Assembly: GCA_002694945.1 (NCBI GenBank)
Contig: NZNP01000040.1
Span: 13,489-26,461 of the forward strand
Direction: 5' to 3'
Source: Gammaproteobacteria bacterium
Lineage (GTDB): Bacteria > Pseudomonadota > Gammaproteobacteria > Pseudomonadales > Azotimanducaceae
DNA: 12,973 nucleotides
Part shown: one piece after another, positions 7,492-12,973 of the stretch
Layout of the letters: every line of letters starts with the position of its first letter
Position numbering within the stretch: the stretch's first letter is position 1
Program-made: the position numbers and the translations under genes
Notes under the pieces: model-generated
What the model saw: only the letters and a program-made list of their open reading frames with translations
Told to the model about the DNA's origin: nothing
The model's database searches: none

Positions 7492-8082
7492 ATGATGCAG
7501 GAGATGAATGAAGAATCTACGGAGAACAAACAGCCGTCTGTTAGCTTCATGGACGAGAAGCTCTTCAAATCGCGATCGATTTCTATCTTTGGTCAAATCA
7601 ATGAACGGATTGCCAGAACCGTCACAGAACAGTTGCTGGCTTTAGCCGCCGAGAGTGACGAGCCAATTACCATTTACATTAGTTCACCTGGTGGCCACGT
7701 GGAATCGGGTGACGTCGTTTATGACATGATCAAATTTATCAAGCCAGTAGTTCGTGTCGTCGGAACCGGATGGGTTGCCAGCGCCGCCACAAACATCTAC
7801 CTAGCTGCCAAACCAGAAAATCGTTTCTCGCTGCCCAATACACGTTATCTAGTCCATCAGCCCAGCGGCGGTTCTCGGGGTGACGCAACAGATATACAGA
7901 TCCAGGCAGAGCAAATCCTTAAGACGAAAGCGAGAATCAATAAGATCATCTCCGAAGAAACGGGACAGACCCTGGAAAAAGTCGAACAAGACACAGACCG
8001 GGATTACTGGATGTCTGTTGACGAAGCCATCGAGTACGGCATTGTAAGTAAAGTAGTAAAGTCGGTCAGCGAGATCGGGTGA
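7492..8082 (+). CDS. ClpP-like serine protease subunit (second-type paralogue)
   Basis: A 196-residue member of the ClpP/crotonase-fold peptidases, which assemble into a barrel and degrade proteins fed by a Clp ATPase. The triad S97 (GTGWVASAAT), H122 (LVHQPSGG) and D171 (DTDRDYWMS) is complete and matches mature E. coli ClpP numbering. ISSPGGHVESGDVVYDMIKFI is the handle and strand region. Around the serine it has GWVASAAT instead of the GQAASMGA of standard ClpP, a mark of a paralogue branch; no clpX, tig or clpA is beside it. Its unfolding partner, or independence from one, cannot be read. Start: GAGGAA at 7484-7489 suits the second ATG (7495) slightly better than the first (7492), and an ATG at 7504 also has GGAG before it. 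It ends in GTGA, overlapping the LOG gene by 4 nt, so the two are co-translated. Confidence 0.9.
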   Translation: MMQEMNEESTENKQPSVSFMDEKLFKSRSISIFGQINERIARTVTEQLLALAAESDEPITIYISSPGGHVESGDVVYDMIKFIKPVVRVVGTGWVASAATNIYLAAKPENRFSLPNTRYLVHQPSGGSRGDATDIQIQAEQILKTKARINKIISEETGQTLEKVEQDTDRDYWMSVDEAIEYGIVSKVVKSVSEIG

Positions 8083-8675
8083 AACGAGCGTGCGTCTATT
8101 GCGGCTCTAGCTCGGGAAATGACCCCTCATTCACCGAAGTCGCCATAACACTGGGACAAAGCCTAGTTCGGCATAAGCTAGACCTCGTGTATGGCGGAGG
8201 CCGCGTCGGCATTATGAACGTCATCGCAGAAAGTGTCCTCAACTCTGGGGGAGATGTGATTGGAGTCATCCCACAATCACTGATGGATCGAGAGGTCGGC
8301 CACGACGGTTTAACCGAACTTCATGTCACGAGTAACATGCACGAACGTAAGTCAACCATGGCAAACCTTAGTGACGCTTTTATTGCGTTGCCAGGAGGCC
8401 TCGGGACGCTGGAAGAGCTTTTTGAAGTATTGACCTGGAGTCAACTCGGTTTTCACAGGAAGCCCATTGGACTGCTAAACACCGCAGGCTTCTATGACAG
8501 TCTTTTAACCTTCCTCGAGGAAACTGTAAAAGCTGGTTTCATTAAGCCCGAACATCATGCTCTCCTTACCGTAGCAAAAGAACCAGAAGAACTAATCGAG
8601 GCTATTAAGACAGCAAGACCTACTGAAGTAGACAAACTGGGTCATACACACCAAACTTCGCCAGCTGATACTTAA
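8079..8675 (+). CDS. LOG-family (TIGR00730) nucleotide 5'-monophosphate phosphoribohydrolase
   Basis: A 198-residue Rossmann-fold protein of the Lonely Guy family. The signature PGGLGTLEE is at residues 105-113 and the partner basic segment MHERKSTM at 87-94; CVYCGSSSG (5-13) and VYGGGRVGIM (37-46) are the nucleotide-binding glycine loops. Family enzymes cleave N6-modified AMP (cytokinin ribotides) or plain AMP to a base and ribose 5-phosphate. In bacteria without plant hosts the role is usually purine or modified-nucleotide salvage, so cytokinin synthesis should not be assumed. The start is GTG in the GTGA overlap with the clpP-like gene, without a strong ribosome-binding site of its own. 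Length is typical (about 180-200). The last 20 residues are polar and probably disordered. Confidence 0.92.
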   Translation: MKRACVYCGSSSGNDPSFTEVAITLGQSLVRHKLDLVYGGGRVGIMNVIAESVLNSGGDVIGVIPQSLMDREVGHDGLTELHVTSNMHERKSTMANLSDAFIALPGGLGTLEELFEVLTWSQLGFHRKPIGLLNTAGFYDSLLTFLEETVKAGFIKPEHHALLTVAKEPEELIEAIKTARPTEVDKLGHTHQTSPADT

Positions 8676-8681
8676 ATCTGA

Positions 8682-8709
8682 CTTGAAGTTCACCGAAACA
8701 TCACCATAT
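8682..8709 (+). promoter_or_regulatory. Sigma-32-like heat-shock promoter candidate before htpX
   Basis: CTTGAAG (8682-8688), a 13-nt spacer and CACCATAT (8702-8709) resemble the sigma-32 consensus (CTTGAAA, 13-14 nt, CCCCATnT) with one mismatch in each half. The end of the -10 is 32 nt before the htpX ATG. htpX is a known heat-shock/envelope-stress gene in E. coli, so both position and function fit. No clear CpxR double box is visible here. Confidence 0.5.
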
Positions 8710-8741
8710 AGTCAACGCATACTTAATACATGAAATAACTT

Positions 8742-9623
8742 ATGACCCGTCTCTTCCTATTCATCGCTACTAATCTGGCCATTGTCTTCTTGATCAGCAT
8801 CACCTTCCAAATCCTTGGCATAGACGGCCTTTTAATGGCAAATGGTGTCGACATGAATCTAAATGCCCTGCTTGTGATGTCTGCGGTAATAGGCTTCGGC
8901 GGCTCATTTATTTCATTGGCCATCTCAAAATGGTCTGCTAAAAGATCTATGGGGGTTCAGGTCATTACTAGCCCCTCTAACCCTCGGGAAAATTGGCTAA
9001 TTGAGACAGTCAAGCGTCAAGCAGATCAAGCTGGTATTGGCATGCCCGAAGTCGGCATCTTCCCATCCAACAGCGTTAACGCATTCGCTACGGGTCTTAG
9101 CCGCAATAATGCTTTAGTAGCCGTCAGTAGCGGTCTTCTGAGCCAGATGACTACAGAGGAAGCTGAGGCAGTCCTTGGCCATGAGGTTGCTCACGTGGCG
9201 AATGGAGATATGATCACTCTCGGTTTAATACAGGGAGTCGTAAATACCTTCGTTATCTTCCTCTCTAGGATCATCGGTTTTTTTGTAGACAGGGTTATCC
9301 TTAAAAATGAACGTGGTCTCGGTATCGGTTATTTCATCAGCTCTATCGTCGCTCAAATGATTCTGTCTGTTTTTGCAACCATGATCGTCATGTGGTTTTC
9401 GCGTCGACGAGAGTTTAGGGCTGATGAAGGCGGTGCTGACCTTGCAGGGCGAGAGCAAATGATTGCTGCCCTCAAAAGATTACAAGGCGATTCGGCCGAC
9501 GACCTGCCCGCAGAATTTGCGGCATTTGGTATCTCAGGAGGAAAGCCAACAGGCTTTCGAGCACTCTTCATGAGTCATCCGCCACTCGAGGAACGCATAG
9601 CAGCACTTGAAGCCCGTCTGTAA
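8742..9623 (+). CDS. htpX: HtpX, membrane zinc metalloprotease (M48B)
   Basis: Inner-membrane protease that degrades damaged or misassembled membrane proteins, overlapping FtsH in function. It has 293 residues, the same as E. coli HtpX. Zinc site: HEVAH at H147-H151 with catalytic E148, and the third ligand E224 in SRRREFRAD. Probable membrane spans are at residues 4-26 and 40-61, with further hydrophobic segments near 158-181 and 196-219. [39 protein letters not shown] and [11 protein letters not shown] are family hallmarks. The start ATG has no strong Shine-Dalgarno sequence. A sigma-32-like promoter lies just upstream, between the LOG gene and htpX, so it may be expressed with the ClpP-LOG pair or alone under stress. 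The thioesterase follows after 8 nt, so it is probably co-transcribed. Confidence 0.97.
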   Translation: MTRLFLFIATNLAIVFLISITFQILGIDGLLMANGVDMNLNALLVMSAVIGFGGSFISLAISKWSAKRSMGVQVITSPSNPRENWLIETVKRQADQAGIGMPEVGIFPSNSVNAFATGLSRNNALVAVSSGLLSQMTTEEAEAVLGHEVAHVANGDMITLGLIQGVVNTFVIFLSRIIGFFVDRVILKNERGLGIGYFISSIVAQMILSVFATMIVMWFSRRREFRADEGGADLAGREQMIAALKRLQGDSADDLPAEFAAFGISGGKPTGFRALFMSHPPLEERIAALEARL

Positions 9624-9631
9624 TTTCAGCC

Positions 9632-10039
9632 ATGAATAGCTCGACGATATTCGATAATTTCGACGAGAACCCGTTTCATCAATATTTGGGACTAAGGCTG
9701 ATCGAAACCAAGCCAGACTTCGTTAGGTTAAGACTCACTATCAAGGACACAACACCCACAGGCATTGGCGGCAGCGTCAACGGTGGCGTACTTTCCACCA
9801 TGGTCGACATGGCAGCAGTGCCTGCAGTGTTCTCGAATATGCTACCTGGTAGCGAGCCTGCAGGCACCGCGGACCTGCAGATCACCTACCTCCGACAATC
9901 ACATGGCGAATGGGTCGACGCCGAAGCCACCGTTGTAAAACGGGGCCGACAGCTCTGCACCGTCCAGGTAGACATCAAGGATTCGGAAGGCCAACTCTGC
10001 GCGATCGGACGCGTACTTTACGCGCTGAGATCAAATTAG
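9632..10039 (+). CDS. PaaI-type hotdog-fold thioesterase
   Basis: A 135-residue hotdog protein of the PaaI/YbgC-like thioesterase superfamily, which hydrolyses acyl-CoA or aryl-CoA thioesters. The core helix motif is GGVLSTMVDMAAVPAV (51-66), with D59 as the expected catalytic acid on the helix; the strand AGTADLQITYLR (77-88) is the following family block. The usual His before GG in PaaI-type proteins (HGG) is Asn here (VNGG, N50), which may change substrate activation or mark a different subgroup. Length is normal for a single-domain tetramer-forming enzyme. It lies 8 nt after htpX with its start region close to the htpX end and no strong ribosome-binding site, so translation may be coupled. 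A role in clearing acyl-CoA intermediates from the surrounding lipid-type genes is an inference. Confidence 0.85.
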   Translation: MNSSTIFDNFDENPFHQYLGLRLIETKPDFVRLRLTIKDTTPTGIGGSVNGGVLSTMVDMAAVPAVFSNMLPGSEPAGTADLQITYLRQSHGEWVDAEATVVKRGRQLCTVQVDIKDSEGQLCAIGRVLYALRSN

Positions 10040-10223
10040 GAACAAACTAGTTTCAAATATTGTCTGGAGAGCAGGCCCTCACCGCTAAGGGTAATGCATT
10101 TGAATCCGCGTTTATTAACAGAAAATGCCAAGCCTCATGAACTTATCAATGCTCGTTCATTCCCTCCCAGGCATTACTCAGAAAACGGCGATTAACAATA
10201 TAGATCGCTCTCAACCTCATAGC

Positions 10224-10337
10224 TCAAGTGACTGCCATCGCCAAAATTATCAGAGCAACCGTCAGAATACCGAAACCGAGAGCGCTGTAGCCCAAGATCT
10301 TCAAAGTTGCTGAATCTTTTTCATCAAATACAGACAT
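10224..10337 (-). CDS. Small single-span membrane protein (37 residues)
   Basis: Below usual gene-calling size, this ORF begins MSVFDEKDSATLKILGYSAL and continues with a hydrophobic stretch (FGILTVALIILAMAV) to TGA at 10224-10226. It has a charged N-terminus of about 13 residues followed by one transmembrane helix of about 22 residues and almost no C-terminal tail. It is not homologous to anything I can name. A weak GA-rich site (AAGAGA) lies about 8 nt before the ATG. A possible -35 (TTGACT on the minus strand, 10394-10399) has only a poor -10 (10369-10374) at 19 nt. It sits alone in the 408-nt gap between the thioesterase and the FMN enzyme, opposite in strand to both. The clean hydrophobic pattern in a low-complexity-free context makes chance unlikely. 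The rest of the gap (10040-10223) shows no gene or strong terminator. Confidence 0.6.
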   Translation of the reverse strand: MSVFDEKDSATLKILGYSALGFGILTVALIILAMAVT

Positions 10338-10447
10338 TGATAGGGTCTCTTACTTAACCAGAATGGGCTATAGACTAATGATTAAGTGGACTGAGTCAAG
10401 AATAACGACACCCATCGGTTCAGAGTTTGTCATGGTAGTATCGCTAG

Positions 10448-11551
10448 ATGACACAGAACGATAAAGTAGAAGATAAACGCTTCGCCACACTGCACGAACT
10501 AGTGGCGACAGCAAGGCATAATTTAGATCAAACAACTTGGGATTACGTCATCGGCGGTTCAGATTCGGAAACGACAGTACGCCGAAATCGCAGCGCCATA
10601 GACTCTCTTGGTTGGGTCCCAAGAGTGCTGAAGGATGTTAGCCGCGTCGACCCTTCAACATATTTTCTTGACTCAAAATTATCAATACCTGTTCTGCTTG
10701 CCCCAATCGGTTCCCTTCAGGTGATCGAAGAAGGAGGCGGTGCAAGTGCCGCGAAAGCTGCTGCTGAGTCAGGGGTAATGAGCATCGCCAGTTCAGTCTG
10801 CGAACCATCGCTAGAAAGCATTGCGGCAGCATCTGACGCACCCAAAATTTATCAACTTTATGTTCGTGGAAACGATAACTGGGTTGCTAACATGGTTGAG
10901 CGGGCTATCGCAGCTGGCTACAAAGGGTTTTGCCTAACTGTCGACACAGCTGTTGTAAGCAGACGAGAACGTGATATCGCCAAACGGGTTATACCTACAT
11001 CACAACAATCGAGCGAAGGGATCAATTACCAGGCCAGTCTGAGCTGGACAACCGTCGAAATGATCAAAGCAAAGTTCGATATACCACTGATCATCAAAGG
11101 CCTGGCGCATATCGATGATGTCCAGCGAGCGTTGGACTGCGGTGTCGACGTTATTTACGTGTCAAATCATGGTGGCCGCCAGCTTGATCAGGGAGTGGGC
11201 ACCATCGCCCTCCTGCCGGAGATCGCGACGCTTGTTGACGGTCGCGCGGCGATAGCCATTGACGGTGGTTTTTATCGTGGTAATGATATCGTTAAGGCAA
11301 TCGCTCTCGGTGCAGACGCCGTCGGTATTGGTAGGCTCGAAGCTTGGTCACTTGCAGCTGGTGGTGTTCCCGCACTTAATCGCTGTCTATCACTACTGAG
11401 TCAGGAGATCAAACGCTCTATGGCGTTGCTCGGCGTGACATCTCTCGACCAGTTGAATCCAACCTATATCAGGGAAACACAACGGGTCTCCGACTCAAAT
11501 ATACTAAGTGCGTTCCCCCTCATTGACGATTATCCAACTCTGTCTCACTAG
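10448..11551 (+). CDS. FMN-dependent alpha-hydroxyacid oxidase/dehydrogenase (LldD/glycolate oxidase family)
   Basis: A 367-residue TIM-barrel flavoprotein that oxidises L-2-hydroxyacids such as lactate, glycolate or longer chains to 2-oxoacids. Seen: PVLLAPIGSLQ (81-91), YQLYV (135-139), the LTVDT strand (163-167), SRRERD (171-176), FMN-contacting K217 (LIIKGL), and the catalytic signature SNHGGRQLD (239-247) with base H241 and substrate-binding R244. The FMN phosphate segments are DGGFYRGND (272-280) and GIGRLEAWSLAAGG (293-306). The usual R-R-G in the first is Y-R-G here. The loop between SRRERD and LIIKG is short, which in this family affects the choice of electron acceptor (oxygen or membrane quinone). 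No membrane segment is visible. The ATG has no strong ribosome-binding site. Its last 32 bases overlap the 3' end of the serine hydrolase gene on the other strand. Confidence 0.92.
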   Translation: MTQNDKVEDKRFATLHELVATARHNLDQTTWDYVIGGSDSETTVRRNRSAIDSLGWVPRVLKDVSRVDPSTYFLDSKLSIPVLLAPIGSLQVIEEGGGASAAKAAAESGVMSIASSVCEPSLESIAAASDAPKIYQLYVRGNDNWVANMVERAIAAGYKGFCLTVDTAVVSRRERDIAKRVIPTSQQSSEGINYQASLSWTTVEMIKAKFDIPLIIKGLAHIDDVQRALDCGVDVIYVSNHGGRQLDQGVGTIALLPEIATLVDGRAAIAIDGGFYRGNDIVKAIALGADAVGIGRLEAWSLAAGGVPALNRCLSLLSQEIKRSMALLGVTSLDQLNPTYIRETQRVSDSNILSAFPLIDDYPTLSH

Positions 11552-12779
11552 CGGATGATTGCCACTGGAGTCTGAGCACTAACAGCAAAAGTATACCTAA
11601 ACTACAAACCAGCATCGGAAAAAGGGCACTCTTCAGTGCTCGATCGGATGATAGGAAGTCAGGATAACCTGTCTGCCAAAGCACCCATTCTGATCCGATA
11701 CTAGACGCCAATGATGGATGGCCAGATACAAGCATCACAAAGCCGTCAGACGTTTCAGGGTTCAAGCGTACGGAGGTATTGATAGCCGGTTCGTTTGCTC
11801 CGTCATGCCCAAACACGAAGTCTCCATGAGAAGCTTGCACATATAGAATCGTTCCAAGACCCCAAATTCCGGAATTCATCAGAAAACCATGAGGCTCTCG
11901 CATCAACAAAACAGTATCGGAATCGAGGGGAAAATTTTTATCATTCAGTAGCGCCTGCACTAGCTTTGACAAATCTGAGGCGGAGCTCGAAAAAGACGTC
12001 GCAGCTGGGGATGCATACCTGTAAGTTGGCGCTAGAGAACCGTCAACATCGAAAGATTGAGCTGCATTGACTTGGTCGCCGAGAAATTTATAAGTCGATC
12101 TATGCATCTCGAGCGGATGGAGGATTGCTTTCGTCACATAATCAGCAAATTCAACCTTGCTCACCTCTTCGACCAACAATTGTAAAATTAGATATCCGCC
12201 GCCCGAATAAAGGAACTCGCGGCCCGGCTCTCGCCCAACAATTATTTTAACATCCGCTTTATTAGACGCCCTAGGGTTGTTTAATTCAGCTTCTGTCGAA
12301 GGCAGAACTTCGTCACTTTGGTAATCCCCAAAACCCAACCCATCCGTTAATCCAGCAGTGTGGCTAAGCAATCTTCTTACGGTAACACCGTTATTATCGA
12401 ACTCAGAGTTCGGTAACTGCCATCGAGTAAGGTAATCTGAAATGGGTGCATCAAGATGAACTAGACTTTTCTCGACTAACGACATTACTGCTAAAGCAGT
12501 GATCCACTTACTAAGAGACGCGGTGGGAAATAAGGTGTCCTTATCGACACCACCTTTATAAAATTGACGCACAACTCGGCCATCTTCGATGAGTATTAAG
12601 GCTGAGGCGCCACTGTTTTTTGTGTCGATTTCTTTCCGGGCCCAGTCGAAAAATTGGTCATAGTTCTCGCGATCGGCGACCTCTTCAACCCACCATCCAT
12701 AGAAAGCTGCTGTTAAAGCTAAAACAGCACAAATCACAGTGGCAAAAACCCAAGCAAAGAAAAGCTTGATCCAATTCAA
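11520..12779 (-). CDS. Membrane-anchored serine hydrolase, class C beta-lactamase/PBP family
   Basis: A 419-residue serine hydrolase of the beta-lactamase/DD-peptidase/EstB superfamily. Numbering from the TTG start: a hydrophobic N-terminal segment at residues 3-30 (signal anchor), SxxK at S88-K91 (TASLSK), the second motif Y191 in YSGGGY (the usual YxN Asn is Gly, a variant also seen in esterase-like members), HTAGLTDG at 140-147, and the third motif HDG at H325. A second membrane helix (385-404) near the C-terminus tethers the other end, so the catalytic domain should face the periplasm. The start: TTG at 12779 has a perfect AAAGGAG 8 nt upstream, while the longer GTG start at 12827 overlaps the preceding gene and has no such site. 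It follows that gene by 22 nt, as in an operon. Substrate unknown; beta-lactam resistance should not be assumed. Confidence 0.9.
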   Translation of the reverse strand: MNWIKLFFAWVFATVICAVLALTAAFYGWWVEEVADRENYDQFFDWARKEIDTKNSGASALILIEDGRVVRQFYKGGVDKDTLFPTASLSKWITALAVMSLVEKSLVHLDAPISDYLTRWQLPNSEFDNNGVTVRRLLSHTAGLTDGLGFGDYQSDEVLPSTEAELNNPRASNKADVKIIVGREPGREFLYSGGGYLILQLLVEEVSKVEFADYVTKAILHPLEMHRSTYKFLGDQVNAAQSFDVDGSLAPTYRYASPAATSFSSSASDLSKLVQALLNDKNFPLDSDTVLLMREPHGFLMNSGIWGLGTILYVQASHGDFVFGHDGANEPAINTSVRLNPETSDGFVMLVSGHPSLASSIGSEWVLWQTGYPDFLSSDRALKSALFPMLVCSLGILLLLVLRLQWQSSASETELDNRQ

Positions 12780-12787
12780 TCTGACTA

Positions 12788-12794
12788 CTCCTTT
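12788..12794 (-). promoter_or_regulatory. Strong ribosome-binding site setting the serine hydrolase TTG start
   Basis: AAAGGAG on the minus strand is 8 nt before a TTG at 12779. It is the best Shine-Dalgarno sequence in the window and decides the start in favour of TTG over the in-frame GTG at 12827. It lies between the upstream gene's TAG and this gene. Confidence 0.75.
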
Positions 12795-12801
12795 CAGAAT
12801 A

Positions 12802-12973
12802 CTAATTAGCACCCGCGGCAGAACCACGAGTACTCTTTACAATTCTGGGAATATGACTAGACGTAAGGCTGTTAAGAAACACAATCATTTCTTCTGCTTC
12901 AGCTGAAGTCAGCGAAAACGGTTTCACAAGCGGATCAAGACCAGGGTTGGATACTCCTCCGTTAGAATAAAAC
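12802..12973 (-). CDS. C-terminal end of a dihaem cytochrome c peroxidase/MauG-like protein, cut by window edge
   Basis: Minus-strand reading from the right edge gives 56 residues before TAG at 12802-12804. The segment YSNGGVSNPGLDPLVKPFSL followed by TSAEAEEMIVFLNSLTS matches the conserved tail of bacterial dihaem cytochrome c peroxidases and MauG-type proteins (GG..NP.LDP...P..L...E...L..FL..LT). The haem-binding CxxCH motifs lie outside the window, so the class is inferred from this tail alone. The last 15 or so residues (KSTRGSAAGAN) are a polar extension. The gene continues past 12973; its first visible in-frame codon is at 12970-12972. It is probably the upstream partner in an operon with the serine hydrolase. 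Confidence 0.65.
   Translation of the reverse strand, partial: FYSNGGVSNPGLDPLVKPFSLTSAEAEEMIVFLNSLTSSHIPRIVKSTRGSAAGAN

Noticed and set aside
7374..7568. Minus-strand 64-codon ORF overlapping the clpP-like start
   Set aside because: It is antisense to the clpP promoter and start region, has no motif, and the plus-strand ClpP frame is certain.
8044..8060. GTAAA-like repeats resembling a CpxR box upstream of htpX
   Set aside because: They lie inside the clpP-like coding sequence (codons for SKVVK), with wrong spacing (3 or 7 nt) and far from htpX.
10125..10313. Plus-strand ORF of 62 codons in the gap before the FMN enzyme
   Set aside because: It lies mostly opposite the small membrane protein, has a low-complexity polar composition (many Gln, Ser, Asn) and lacks a ribosome-binding site; the minus-strand frame is far more protein-like.
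1..12973. Mobile elements, CRISPR arrays, tRNA/rRNA genes, phage or defence systems
   Set aside because: No transposase, integrase, repeat array, cloverleaf or known defence domain is visible on either strand; every long ORF is a recognisable metabolic or protease gene.

Overview
The window reads as a chromosomal segment of a gammaproteobacterium, probably a free-living aerobic (perhaps marine) heterotroph. This is an inference. The DAHP synthase, HtpX and ClpP-type proteins keep E. coli residue numbering at their catalytic positions, and most other genes fit oxidative lipid or acyl-CoA catabolism. There are no rRNA or tRNA genes, insertion sequences, CRISPR arrays or phage genes, and no recognisable defence system.

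Layout. Positions 1-2249 (minus strand) hold the N-terminal half of an acyl-CoA synthetase, cut by the window edge, and a complete CaiB/BaiF CoA-transferase, separated by about 330 bases without a convincing gene. Positions 2416-5006 (plus) hold a class I DAHP synthase (aroG type), a previously uncalled 45-codon ORF, and an FAD D-2-hydroxyglutarate dehydrogenase-like enzyme. The small ORF lies in frame after the DAHP synthase UGA and overlaps the dehydrogenase start by 4 nt. Positions 5188-7316 hold a bacterial cytochrome P450 (plus) facing a MFE-2-type (3R)-hydroxyacyl-CoA dehydrogenase (minus) whose protein ends in seven glutamines encoded by a CAG/CAA triplet run.

Positions 7492-10039 (plus) form a protein-quality-control block: a ClpP paralogue overlapping a LOG-family nucleotide phosphoribohydrolase, then htpX behind a sigma-32-like promoter, then a hotdog thioesterase 8 nt after htpX. 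Positions 10224-10337 (minus) encode a 37-residue single-span membrane protein. Positions 10448-11551 (plus) hold an FMN 2-hydroxyacid oxidase/dehydrogenase that overlaps tail-to-tail with a membrane-anchored serine hydrolase (minus, 11520-12779). That hydrolase follows the C-terminal end of what looks like a dihaem cytochrome c peroxidase/MauG-type protein cut by the right edge.

How the genes could work together: the acyl-CoA synthetase and CoA-transferase activate acids as CoA thioesters, the P450 could hydroxylate a hydrophobic chain, the SDR would carry out a beta-oxidation-type step, and the thioesterase could release acids or recycle CoA. Two flavoenzymes of unrelated families would oxidise 2-hydroxyacids. 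This pathway is inferred from families and proximity only; the genes are split among several transcription units. The most notable items are the two small ORFs, the polyglutamine tail and the htpX heat-shock-like promoter. I found no clearly new multi-gene system.
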